This document shows positions 22,804-33,063 of a DNA stretch of 64,000 nt, one piece after another (within the stretch, counting starts at the first letter, position 1; every line of letters begins with the position of its first letter). The stretch spans positions 72,852,501 through 72,916,500 of the forward strand of contig JAZHRO010000003.1 of assembly GCA_037157565.1 (NCBI GenBank), in the 5' to 3' direction. A model generated the notes under the pieces. It searched no databases and was not told the origin of the DNA. It was given only the letters and a program-made list of their open reading frames with translations. The stretch is from Thalassia testudinum. Taxonomy: Eukaryota; Streptophyta; Magnoliopsida; Alismatales; Hydrocharitaceae. The position numbers were made by a program, and so were the translations under genes.

Positions 22804-23683
22804 GGTAGCGAAAATACGCGGTTTGTTAAAATACGTCGTTGTAACGCATAAATCCGCTTTCGCTCTTAAATTTATAATCCTAGATAGGGAAGTATCTAGG
22901 GTTGTCCAAGGAGGCAATATGGTTGCAAAATTGATTCTCTTGCTAGGAATATAAATCTCAACTTTCTTTTTGGTATTTTTCAATATATCATTTTTTATTT
23001 TTAAACTAAGGCAACATGCGAACTGATGGCGGGAAAAGTGTTTACACTTCGAATTAAAATACTACTTTTATGTGACAAGCAGAACCTCTCCCAAAGGTCA
23101 CTCTAGGCAAGTGGAGGCCTAGAATAATTAGGGAGAGGGAGTGAAGAATGCTGAAAATAAGCTAATAGAAATGCAAACAAAAAAATTGCAAAGAAGGCAA
23201 CTAGATAATTGATAAAGTGTTTTACAAAAGGCCTAGTAGAGGAAAGCTTGTACTACAAGAAAATTGCAAATAAGAAAATAAAACACAAATCCTCTAGATA
23301 GATGGTGAAGAAGAGGGCTTCTTGCTCAAAGGTTGGTGGCTCCCAAGCTTGAAAAGAATCCTTCAATTCCTTCCTTGTAGAACTCCGCCAAGGTGATGAC
23401 CTCCAAGGCAAGCCCTAAGGGGGCGTGCCCTAAGTTTCTCTCCAAGGGTGGACGTCCACCCTAAGCTTTTCTCCTTTGCCTGGCCGTCCTCCTTGAAGTG
23501 GGAGAGTCCTCCTCCTTGGCGTGGCCCAAGTTGAAGAGAGTGGGGAGAAGAAGGCACCAAAAGGGCTGGTGGTGTGCCCCTTTAATCTCCTTCTCTACTC
23601 CTTCTCCTTGGGCGTAGGTATAGGTGGATGTAGGTAGAAAATACACTAAGGGAGGATGCTCCAAAATGGTGGTAGGTGGTGGC

Positions 23684-23691
23684 TTTTTATA
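23684..23691 (-). promoter_or_regulatory. TATA box of LTR C (C1 3' LTR)
   Basis: Minus-strand TATAAAAA preceded by CCTATTC; conserved at 31103-31110 and, in C2, at 44371-44378. It splits the LTR into about 1.39 kb U3 and 0.86 kb R-U5. Confidence 0.7.
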
Positions 23692-23852
23692 GAATAGGAT
23701 GGGGGGTTAAGGTGCCCCTTGAAATGGAGGGCTAGGATGGAAGGATGAGGGTGGTTGGTGATCCTATGGCTAGGGTGAGTTGGCGCCAACCCAAGGGGTG
23801 TCAAAGGGGGTGGTTATGGTGGTGTTGGTGTCTTTTGGTGGTGGAGAGACAC

Positions 23853-23876
23853 CCCCATGTTGGCGCCAACATGGGG
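23853..23876. repeat. 24-bp perfect palindrome in LTR C
   Basis: Centred on GGCGCC between 23864 and 23865, flanked by CCCCATGTT and AACATGGGG. Copied exactly at 31272-31295. Three further GGCGCC sites lie within 225 bp. Confidence 0.9.
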
Positions 23877-24059
23877 TCTTCTAGAAGGGGAGTTAGGTGG
23901 ATGGTGGAGATGGATTCAAGGGGGATTGTGTGGTGGAGATGATGGGGGATTTTGGAGGGAAAAGTGGCGCCACTAAGGGGTGGTTATGGGTAGTTTTTGG
24001 CGCCACATTTAGGTGTCTTTTGGAGGTGGTGGGTAGGTTAGGTTGGTGCCAAGTAGGTT

Positions 24060-24844
24060 AGCTTATGTGGAGCTTAGGTGGAGCTAGTTGGGTGGAGTTG
24101 GTAGGTGGGTTTTTAGGGTGGTACAAGTCAAGGAAGTTGGAGCATAGTTAAGCTAAGCTAAGCTAAGCTAAGCTAGCTTAGCTAATGGAGGAGTAGAGGA
24201 GAAGGTGTTGGAGCTAGGGTTTGGAGGGAGGAGCTGAGGAGAAGTCTGGAGCTAGAGCTGGAGCTGGCTGCTACTGAAGAGGCTGGCATCGGGTTACTCT
24301 AGCTGGCTTAGCTTGCTAGTTCTTTGCTAGTTGCTAAGCCAAGCTAAAGTGAGCTAGCTTCTACCAAAATGAGCTAAGGTGAGCTGGGTCTGGTGCTCCC
24401 GGGGAGAATCAAGCTGGTTGAGGCAGCTAAGGTAGCTTAGCTCAACTGAGTTGAGCTAAGCTGAGTCCCTGTGTGCTGGACTTGAGCTTCCTGAGCTGGG
24501 ATGAATTCTTCTTCAGCTGGTTGGAGCTGAGTGGAGCTGGATGTAGCTGGATCTGAGCTGGGGTGAACTCCTGTCAACTTAGCCGAGCTAACTAGAGCTC
24601 CCTGTGAACTAGTGGGAGTTGAGATGAGCTAGACTCATCTAAGTTGAGCTGGATCTGAGCTGACTTGAGCTAGGGTGAGCTAAGGTGAACTCTCTTGAGC
24701 TGCCATCCAGCTGGGATTAGCTGAATGGAGCTGGGATGAGCTAACCCTAGTTCAAGTAAGCTAGGTTCCAGCTGCGGTGAGCTATATCAAGCTGAGGTGA
24801 GCTGGATCAAGCTGAGGTGAGCTGGATTAGGCTGAGTTCCAGCT
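24060..24844. repeat. AGCT array in C1 3' LTR
   Basis: By hand count about 55 AGCT tetranucleotides in 785 bp, commonly 9-11 bp apart, in degenerate units such as TGAGCTGGAT. Matching arrays at 31489-32263 and 43260-43995. Confidence 0.88.
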
Positions 24845-25076
24845 AGTCTGGGCTTCTCCTTCACCATTTGCCTTCTTGAGTGCTAAGGTTTTAGGGATCT
24901 GTGCATCTGTACATCCCTAACACTCACAAAAACTCATTAAAATGACAATAAAAAATGCAATGCATGCCTATCCTAATTTACGCCTAAATGCAGCCCAAAA
25001 ACCCGTTTGCAGAGTAAAATCCTAAGAGCTAGGTTAGTTTTAAAGCATAAAAATGATGATAAACTGGCGTTTATCA

Positions 25077-25087
25077 CACCCCCATGG
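25077..25087 (-). promoter_or_regulatory. Polypurine tract of C1
   Basis: Minus strand CCATGGGGGTG directly before the 3' LTR start. Primes plus-strand DNA. An 8-bp stem hairpin (25093-25114, TTTTGCTA/TAGCAAAA) lies just upstream in element sense. Confidence 0.8.
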
Positions 25088-26483
25088 TTATCTTTTGCTA
25101 GTCTCTTAGCAAAACATTAATTTTTTTGGAATACGGAATTTTTGGGAAATCTAATTTTTTTTTTACTTTTGAGGAGAAAAAGAGATTAAGGGACCTTGGT
25201 AGATTAAAACACAGGAGATACGGGATTTGTTGAAGATAAACATCAGGATTTGTTTTTGGATCCAACCATTAGATAGAACGGGATCAATATATCCTCAGAA
25301 AATTCACAAATTAACCCCTTGTTAATTCAGATGACTTGAAATGTTTGTTTTTAGGATTTTTCTGGCTCGTGAATCTGATTCGCAACTTGCAAATTCCTTT
25401 AAAACCTTGTGTCTGTGCTTGTGAAAAGCCAACCTTTATAAGGACGTGTTATTATTATTATTATTTTTTTTTTTTCTCTCCCCCATGCTTATTTTTAGCT
25501 TAGTCTTACAACAGATGTGTCGGTATCATCATTCCCATTACCATTCCTCGAGGGGGCTCTGGCGCCAGTACTTCAGGATAGCACTGTCCATGACACCACC
25601 CAGGAGCTCACAACCCCAAAACACGATGCGGTGACAAGGGGCGCTCCAAACAAACTCAAGCTCTTGCTCCGATGCTATAGGTAGAGCACCGTCCAAGACA
25701 CTTGAGCTGCTGAAATGCGCTTTAATGCTCCGTCTAAAGATATGAAATATAGATATAGAGCAGCGCCGAGGCGGTAACATGTTGACATCACGTCCTCAAA
25801 GAAGGTTTTTTCCTTCTTCTCGACGGTGGGAACTCAAACCAATGATCTGCTTCAGACTTTTACTAAATCCAAACAAGGGAGTTTTCTCAAATTTTTAGTT
25901 ATTTTTAAGTGTTGGCTTGTGTGTGAAAATTGACACAAGAAGTTTCTCAAGAACCACAGGTTTTTGAATCAAAAACTAAGTCAAATACTTTCCATATTAC
26001 AAAATAGGATCAAGTCACCTGAACTATCATGAGTTCAGGTGGAATTTTAGAGAAGGATATCTGATCTAGTCTAAAATAGACCCTGAAATTCTAATGATCA
26101 GATCCATATCCTCATCCTTAGTTTGTTAAAGATTAAATCCCATTGTACCAGAAGTGAATTTTTCGACCTTAGTCCTGATTTCAAAATTTTTCCTCAAAAA
26201 GTTTTCAACATTTTTTTTTTTTTGGGTATGCAAGTAGGAAATAAATTAAAGAAAATTGCATGTTTTTAGGTTTTAAACATCCTAAATCGATCGTAAAAAT
26301 ATAAAAACACCCCCCCATGCTCAAGATATGCCATGTCCTCATGCATTAGGAGGGAAAAGGAATTACCTTAGTGAAGAACGGTTGGGTTTAGGATGAATAA
26401 AACCTGGAAAAAGAAGAAAAAGGAAAAGCAACAAAAAAAAAAATGATGGGTTACCTCCCATCTAGTGCTATCTTTTACGCCAT
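25088..26483 (-). other. 3' UTR of C1 with internal polypurine-like tract
   Basis: Non-coding, 1.4 kb. At 26445-26460 it has the gggaggtaaccc motif shared by all families here next to the end of coding. At 26308-26350 it has an internal G-run tract preceded by a conserved GAGGACATGGCATATCTTGA segment. No gene supported. Confidence 0.7.
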
Positions 26484-28529
26484 TCAGCCGGGCATGAAGG
26501 TATGCACAGAAGACGGAAAATCATGTAAATAATTGGACACTTGAATGTCCACAATAAAAGTGTCTTCCTCAAGATCCCTAAAAAGATGAGTGGTAAAGAT
26601 AAAGGGATCAAAATAAAATAGAGAAATGGAAAAGTGACCCGAATCTGGACATGGTTTAAGTGCTTGTAAATTGCCAGATTCTGGTGGGTCGAGTGATAGG
26701 TCCAATGGAAAGGGATGGGGAATGGAGTCAATGAGATGTAGGGTGTGTGAAGTTAGTGTGGATGTTTCAGGAAGATGAAAAGGGGGAAAGTCAAACCCTA
26801 GTTGATCTGGAAAGTCTTGGACTACATAACTATCCTTAGAATAAGAATCAAAAAAATCTAGATCAATAGTGGTCAAAGATGAATGAGATTGGATCAACAT
26901 AGACATTTCAAATACTGCTTCCATTTTATTATCAGTGTCCTAAAAAATTTTGTGATTAATGGACCACTTGGAAGCTTGAAATAAATCTAATGAGAATGTC
27001 TGGTTACTGCAACTTATATTCATTTTCTCAGAATGAGAATTGATATTAGCTGCTGCCATAATCAGAAAAGGTCTTCCAAGGATGGCATTAATGAGAGCCT
27101 TGGGTACCTCTATGTCAAGGACTAGAAAATTTACCGGAAATAGACAATTCCGGACCTTGATAATACTATCCTCAACAACTCCCTGCGGTTGAATGGTAGA
27201 TTGATCTTCTAATTGAAATTGAACCTTGGTAGGTTTTAAATCGCTGAATCGAAATTCCTTAAATAAGACAGGGGGGATGAGATTACTAGAGGTACCTAAG
27301 TCGAGAGGGGCACGAAAAATGGTGTCACTTATGACAATTGAGATAAGTGATGTGCCCTGGTCCTTTTTTGTGAAAGGCAACTTGCTCTGAAAAACTGAGT
27401 TGGCTGTCTTTGAAAGGACCAACCTTTCTAGATTCTGATCATGCCCTTTTGCAGTAAATTCTTTAGAGGCATGGGGGGAATCTAGGAAGGGAATATTCCT
27501 CTCGACTTGCTCAAATAAATCCAAAGAATTGTGGTCAGAGGGCTCTGATTTTGGATTGCTGGATTGCAGTTTTTGAGAGTGGGAAATAGGGTTTGAATCA
27601 AGTGTTTTTGGGGTTTCTTTTTCTTCTTCCTTATTAAGGTTAGGGGGGTCAATCTGCATTGGTTGAGAATCAGTTTCATCATTTGATTGAGAAGGCCTTA
27701 AATCCACGGTGGTTTCCTCACTCCTCATAGTCTCTGCATATGCAGCTTGGTGTTCACTGAGAGGAGGTAGGGGGGCCTGATGTTGAAAGAAACTGGGTAG
27801 GTGCTGTGATATTGGGTTAATAGGAGGCCGAATCATGTGGTTCTGATGTTGGTAGACACCCGGGTGTTGGTTCCTGTGATTAATAAAGTTTGGTGTGGGT
27901 TGGGATGGTGAGTGTCCTGCAGGTCTTTGAGACGGAATATCCCCAATTTGATCATTGAGATTGTTAATAAGATGGGTTGTTTCCTTTGTTTTTCTTTGTA
28001 ACTCCTGCAAGGTTTTCATCATCTGGGCATTAATGTCTTCTTGAGATTGCCCAGATTGATAAGTCTGATTTGAACCATACCCTCCAAACGGGTTCTGTTG
28101 TTGGTGTGGAACCGAATTGGTCCAGGAGTGGGTCGGATAATCCCCCCCATTAGAGGAATTTTTCAATTTCTCCTGGATGGTAGGGACATTTTGGGTGGGG
28201 TGATGATTGGGATAAACATAATTCCCTGTTGAACCATAGAAAGCCTCAGAATAACAATTATACTCAGCATGGGATTTATGCAGATTTTCTCTCTTGCGGG
28301 TGTTAAAAGGGGTGAGATGTGGAATGTGTGGAGCTTGGGCGGGTGTGGCAGGATTCCCTTGGTTGGCCAGGTTTGTTAAATCCTTATGCAACTGTTGTTG
28401 CTTAACTTGTAGCTGAGCCATGATAGAGTAGAAATTAGGTGGAGGGGCCTGATTAAGAAGCTCCTGGGTGGAAGAATAGGGGAAAGAAAAATTAGCAAGT
28501 GGGTTAGAGGACCAATTTTTATTTTCCAT
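26484..28529 (-). pseudogene. Gag-linker and protease-like protein of C1, one internal TAG
   Basis: The first ATG at 28529 (MENKNWSSNPL) opens about 530 codons to a TAG at 26940-26942; the same frame then continues for about 150 codons to 26484, so it was one frame of about 680 codons. Residues 1-330 are Gln/Asn/Pro-rich, like the C-terminal half of Athila Gag. I see no capsid domain (no FFP or CPHHG blocks) and no zinc knuckle. Then come DLFEQVERNIPFLD and a protease-like part with LDLGTSSNLIP and ILGRPFLIMAAANI. The acidic tail after the TAG (SLTTIDLDFFDSYSKD) resembles a protease-RT linker. Pol has been lost cleanly before the 3' UTR. Confidence 0.82.
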
Positions 28530-30196
28530 TTTAAAAGAAGAGGAAGAATGCAGAAAAGTCTTTTCTTGGGGAGGCAAAATCAAGTGGTCCCTCCAAGTGT
28601 GGAGTTTTGGACCGTCGCCCGTGCAAAATGGAAGAAACGGGAGGGGAGGAGAAGAGATGGAGATGAGAGAAAGTGTGCAATTCAAACAAACAAAAACTAG
28701 ACCTAACTTAATTGTGACTCCCTAATAATAACCTAAGACTTGGTCTATATAGGAAATAAGTAGTCAATAGTGAATACCCGTTCTATCAAAAAATCTAGCC
28801 AGGTTGCTTAAGGGGAGGTTTGGGCCCAAACGTTTCCCAGGGAAAACCCCAGGTGCTTGTACAAACCCGCGCCTGGTCGTTTGACACGGCCCCTCAGCCT
28901 GAACACCAGATACAGATGACAGAATTGGTACTAACTAAAGAAATCTTAAGACCTAAATAGCAAGCCTAAGTTGATAAAGCCTTAGGGGTCAAGTTGCTAC
29001 AAATTTTAATTAGGTCTAGGATTCTATAGTGCACACGGAATGTGGAGGGCGTTTATTGGGTTGTTGCCCTGTTATTTGATTTTTTTGTGTGTGTGCAGGA
29101 ATTGGAGAGTGGCTCCAATGAAAATCAAGTTGTCACACAATTTTTTCCGTATTTTTTTTTTTCTTTTAGGATTTGATTTAATTGAATGTATTTTAGGGTT
29201 TCTTTAGTTAAATTTTCAAACAAATTTGAAAACCCACAATCAAAGGAAAACAAGTTGTATGGGTGATTGTATATTTCCTTTGAATTAATCCTCAAAAGAG
29301 AAAGAAAGAAACCCTAAGCCAATTATCCCTAAGACAGAAATTTAACTACCAATGAGTTATTTTTTAGGCTTTCAGAATTAAGTAGTGGTCCAAACAAGTC
29401 AAAAAACACCACTACTTTGAATAAAATCAAACAAGGATTCCAGAAAAGATTTTTTTAAGATTTTAGGAATTCGTTTGATAATTGTTTTGAAGTTTTAATT
29501 GTACTGGTGTCAAAGTCCAGAAATAATACCCGTGGGTATTATAGACTTTTCAGTATTACCACCGACCTCAGAAAATTTTTATGATTTTATATGATATGTA
29601 AAATTTCACAGGGATTCCAACAAGATAAATTTCACAAAAATTGGATGAGTATAAAAATTCTGAAAATTCGTGGACAGTAGCAAAACAGGAAGATTAGAGG
29701 GTGTGACCCCTCTGTAATCCATGAATTTTTAAAAATTAAATACAAATCCAATTGATCTGAAATTTGGAACAGATGTTCCAAACTTAATTGGGAATCACTC
29801 TATGAAATTTTATGATTTTATGAGGCCTGTGGTGTTAGGAATCTATTTTTTAAGTCTGGACAGAAATCTAGACCCGAAAAATAGAACACCAATACTTGCA
29901 ATGGAATGGTGCTAAAGAAGCATACAAGCAAACAATGGATTTTAAAATGCACCACTCCACTTAATTTAAGTGTTTAGGGTCCTGAAAGCCAAGTCTAATA
30001 TATTTTTGGTAGTTTTAATTATTTATGTGACCAGAAAGAGGAACCAACCTGAATTTTCGCGGGAAGAAAAGGACCTTTGAGCTCTATCTTCCAGATTCCC
30101 GCCTTCCCGCTGTAGTTCCTGCACACACAAAAGAAAGAAAGAGAAGGGGATGAGATCCACTTCAAGCAAGAGAAAATGAGTTAATGCAAAGCCGTG
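28530..30196 (-). other. 5' leader of C1
   Basis: AT-rich, non-coding, 1.7 kb. Segments align with the C2 leader (45305-46236 and 50209-50925), for example the GGGGAGGTTTGGGCCCAAAC block near 28813. No gene seen. Confidence 0.75.
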
Positions 30197-30216
30197 CCTC
30201 CCCGGCAACGGCTCCA
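30197..30216 (-). promoter_or_regulatory. Primer-binding site of C1
   Basis: Minus strand TGGAGCCGTTGCCGGGGAGG; five bases from the LTR end. One base (A for C at position 4) departs from the tRNA-Asp complement. Confidence 0.85.
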
Positions 30217-30221
30217 AAAAG

Positions 30222-32492
30222 TGGTAGCGAAAATACGCGGTTTGTTAAAATACGTCGTTGTAACGTGTAAATCCGCTTTCGCTCTTAAATTTATAATCCT
30301 AGATAGGGAAGTATCTAGGGTCGTCCAAGGAGGCAATATGGTTGCAAAATTGATTCTCTTGCAAGGAATATAAATCTCAACTTTCTTTTTCTTATTTTTC
30401 AATATATCATTTTTTATTTTTAAACTAAGGCAACATGCGAACTGATGGCGGGAAAAGTGTTTACACTTCGAATTAAAATACTACTTTTATGTGACAAGCA
30501 GAACCTCCCCCTAAGCTCACTCTAGGCAAGTGGAGGCCTAGAATAATTAGGGAGAGGGAGTGAAGAATGCTGAAAATAAGCTAATAGAAATGCAAACAAA
30601 AAAATTGCAAAGAAGGCAACTAGATAATTGATAAAGTGTTTTACAAAAGGCCTAGTAGAGGAAAGCTTGTACTACTAGAAAATTGCAAATAAGAAAATAA
30701 AACACAAATCCTCTAGATAGATGGTGAAGAAGAGGGCTTCTTGCTCCAAGGTTGGTGGCTCCCAAGCTTGAAAAGAATCCTTCAACTCCTTCCTTGCAGA
30801 ACTCCGCCAAGGTGATGACCTCCAAGGCAAGCCCTAAGGGGGCGTGCCCTAAGTTTCTCTCCAAGGGTGGACGTCCACCCTAAGCTTTTCTCCTTTGCCT
30901 GGCCGTCCTCCTTGAAGTGGGAGAGTCCTCCTCCTTGGCGTGGCCCAAGTTGAAGAGAGTGGGGAGAAGAAGGCACCAAAAGGGCTGGTGGTGTGCCCCT
31001 TTAATCTCCTTCTCTACTCCTTCTCCTTGGGCGTAGGTATAGGTGGATGTAGGTAGAAAATACACCAAGGGAGGATGCTCCAAAATGGTGGTAGGTGGTG
31101 GCTTTTTATAGAATAGGATGGGGGGTTAAGGTGCCCCTTGAAATGGAGGGCTAGGATGGAAGGATGAGGGTGGTTGGTGATCCTATGGCTAGGGTGAGTT
31201 GGCGCCAACCCAAGGGGTGTCAAAGGGGGTGGTTATGGTGGTGTTGGTGTCTTTTGGTGGTGGAGAGACACCCCCATGTTGGCGCCAACATGGGGTCTTC
31301 TAGAAGGGGAGTTAGGTGGATGGTGGAGATGGATTCAAGGGGGATTGTGTGGTGGAGATGAGGGGGGATTTTGGAAGGAAAAGTGGCGCCACTAAGGGGT
31401 GGTTATGGGTAGTTTTTGGCGCCACTTTTAGGTGTCTTTTGTAGGTGGTGGTTAGGTTAGGTTGGTGCCAAGTAGGTTAGCTTATGTGGAGCTTAGGTGG
31501 AGCTAGTTGGGTGGAGTTGGTAGGTGGGTTTTTGGGGTGGTACAAGCCAACGAAGTTGGAGCATAGTTAAGCTAAGCTAAGCTAAGATAAGCTAGCTTAG
31601 CTAATGGAGGAGTAGAGGAGAAGGTGTTGGAGCTAGGGTTTGGAGGGAGGAGCTGAGGAGAAGTCTTGAGCTGGAGCTGGAGCTGGCTGCTGCTGAAGAG
31701 GCTGGCATGGGGCTACTCTAGCTGGCTTAGCTTGCTAGTTCTTTGCTAGTTGCTAAGCCAAGCTAAAGTGAGCTAGCTTCTACCAAAATGAGCTAAGGTG
31801 AGCTGGGTCTGGTGCTCCCGGGGAGAATCAAGCTGGTTGAGGCAGCTAAGGTAGCTTAGCTCAACTGAGTTGAGCTAAGCTGAGTCCCTGTGAGCTGGAC
31901 TTGAGCTTCCTGAGCTGGGATGAATTCTTCTTCAGCTGGTTGGAGCTGAGTGGAGCTGGATGTAGCTGGATCTGAGTTGGGGTGAACTCCTGTCAACTTA
32001 GCCGAGCTAACTAGAGCTCCCTGTGAACTAGTGGGAGCTGAGATGAGCTAGACTTAGCTAAGTTGAGCTGGATCTGAGCTGACTTGAGCTAGGGTGAGCT
32101 AAGGTGAACTCTCTTGAGCTGCCATCCAGCTGAGATTAGCTGAATGGAGCTGGGATGAGCTAACCCTAGTTCAGGTAAGCTAGGTTCCAGCTGCGGTGAG
32201 CTGGATTAAGCTGAGGTGAGCTGGATCAAGCTGAGGTGAGCTGGATTAGGCTGAGTTCCAGCTAGTCTGGGCTTCTCCTTCACCATTTGCCTTCTTGAGT
32301 GCTAGGGTTTTAGGGATCTGTGCATCTGTACATCCCTAACACTCACAAAAACTCATTAAAATGACAATAAAAAATGCAATGCATGCCTATCCTAATTTAT
32401 GCCTAAATGCAGCCCAAAAACCCGTTTGCAGAGTAAAATCCTAAGAGCTAGGTTAGTTTTAGAGCATAAAAATGATGATAAACTGGCGTTTA
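30222..32492 (-). repeat. 5' LTR of C1, outer end shortened by 3 nt
   Basis: Near-identical to 22803-25076. The outer end reads TAAACGCC in element sense instead of TGATAAACGCC, so the terminal TGA is missing. TATA box 31103-31110; palindrome 31272-31295; AGCT array 31489-32263. Confidence 0.92.
31489..32263. repeat. AGCT array in C1 5' LTR
   Basis: Second copy of the array at 24060-24844, with few substitutions. Confidence 0.88.
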
Positions 32493-32573
32493 ATCCTTCA
32501 GGTTATTGTTCGACCTGACAAAAAAGATTGGTCTTCTCGGCTTTCGGAAGCATTGTGGGCCTATAGGACCGCT
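32493..32573 (+). repeat. 81-bp direct repeat, right copy, flanking C1
   Basis: Identical to 22723-22803; begins directly where the shortened 5' LTR ends and continues into intact integrase sequence, so this copy is joined to the original locus. Confidence 0.9.
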
Positions 32574-33063
32574 CACAAGACCCAATTAGGAATGTCTCCC
32601 TTCAAACTGGTGTACGGGAAGGCGGTCACCTCCTTGTCGAATTGGAGCAGAAAGCTTATTGGGTAGTACGGAATTGTAATTTAGATCTTTCTATGGCTGG
32701 AACCCATAAAAGGCTTCAAATAAGCGAGATCGATGAATTACGCCACGACACGTATGAGAACTCACGAATTTACAAAGAACTGGTTAAAGCTTTTCACGAC
32801 AAACACATTTCTAGAAAGATCTTTCATCCTGGTCAAAAGGTTTTACTCTTTGATGCCCGACTCAAATTATTCCCAGGAAAGCTATGATCTAAGTGGGTCG
32901 GACCCTACCTAGTCCAACAAATCTTTGGAAATGGAGCCATTGAAATCAGCCCACTCAGCCACGATTCCAAACCCTTTGTTGTGAACGGTCAGAGACTCAA
33001 ACCATTAACTGACATGACTAATACAAATTTGGCTGAGTCATCCCTTACCCTTCATTCCCCTTG
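32574..33063 (+). pseudogene. Integrase C-terminal domain, forward arm of X
   Basis: Continues from the 81-bp repeat as [16 protein letters not shown], then a one-base frameshift near 32620, [42 protein letters not shown], a TGA near 32885, and SKWVGPYLVQQIFGNGAIEI to the end. Aligns with the inverted copy at 17614-18130. This is the sense orientation relative to the X LTRs. Confidence 0.85.

Larger units (their letters stand above)
22803..25076 (-). repeat. 3' LTR of C1 (2274 bp)
   Basis: In element sense begins TGATAAACGCCAGTTTATCA at 25076 (a hairpin) and ends CGCTACCA at 22803. Contains an AGCT array (24060-24844), four GGCGCC palindromes (23781-24005), a TATA box (23684-23691) and the U5 motif near 22895-22915. 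Frames of 60-67 codons occur identically in both LTRs but lie across the transcription start and U5, so I do not call genes. Confidence 0.92.
22803..32492 (-). mobile_element. Element C1: non-autonomous Athila-like element
   Basis: Complete LTR-to-LTR structure on the minus strand: 5' LTR 32492-30222, primer-binding site, leader, a gag-protease type frame, 3' UTR, polypurine tract and 3' LTR 25076-22803. RT, RNase H and integrase are absent, so it would need enzymes from a related element. The two LTRs differ at few positions by eye, making it the youngest full element here. It sits in the forward integrase arm of X between 81-bp direct repeats, and its outer 5' LTR end lacks the terminal TGA. 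Confidence 0.9.

Noticed and set aside
23363..23664. 65-67-codon frames present identically in both C1 LTRs
   Set aside because: Identity follows from the LTRs being copies of one template, not from coding selection; overlapping frames in two phases argue against a gene.
24060..24844. CRISPR-like or satellite array
   Set aside because: Units are degenerate with 4-base cores and no fixed spacers; it lies wholly inside an LTR of a plant element.
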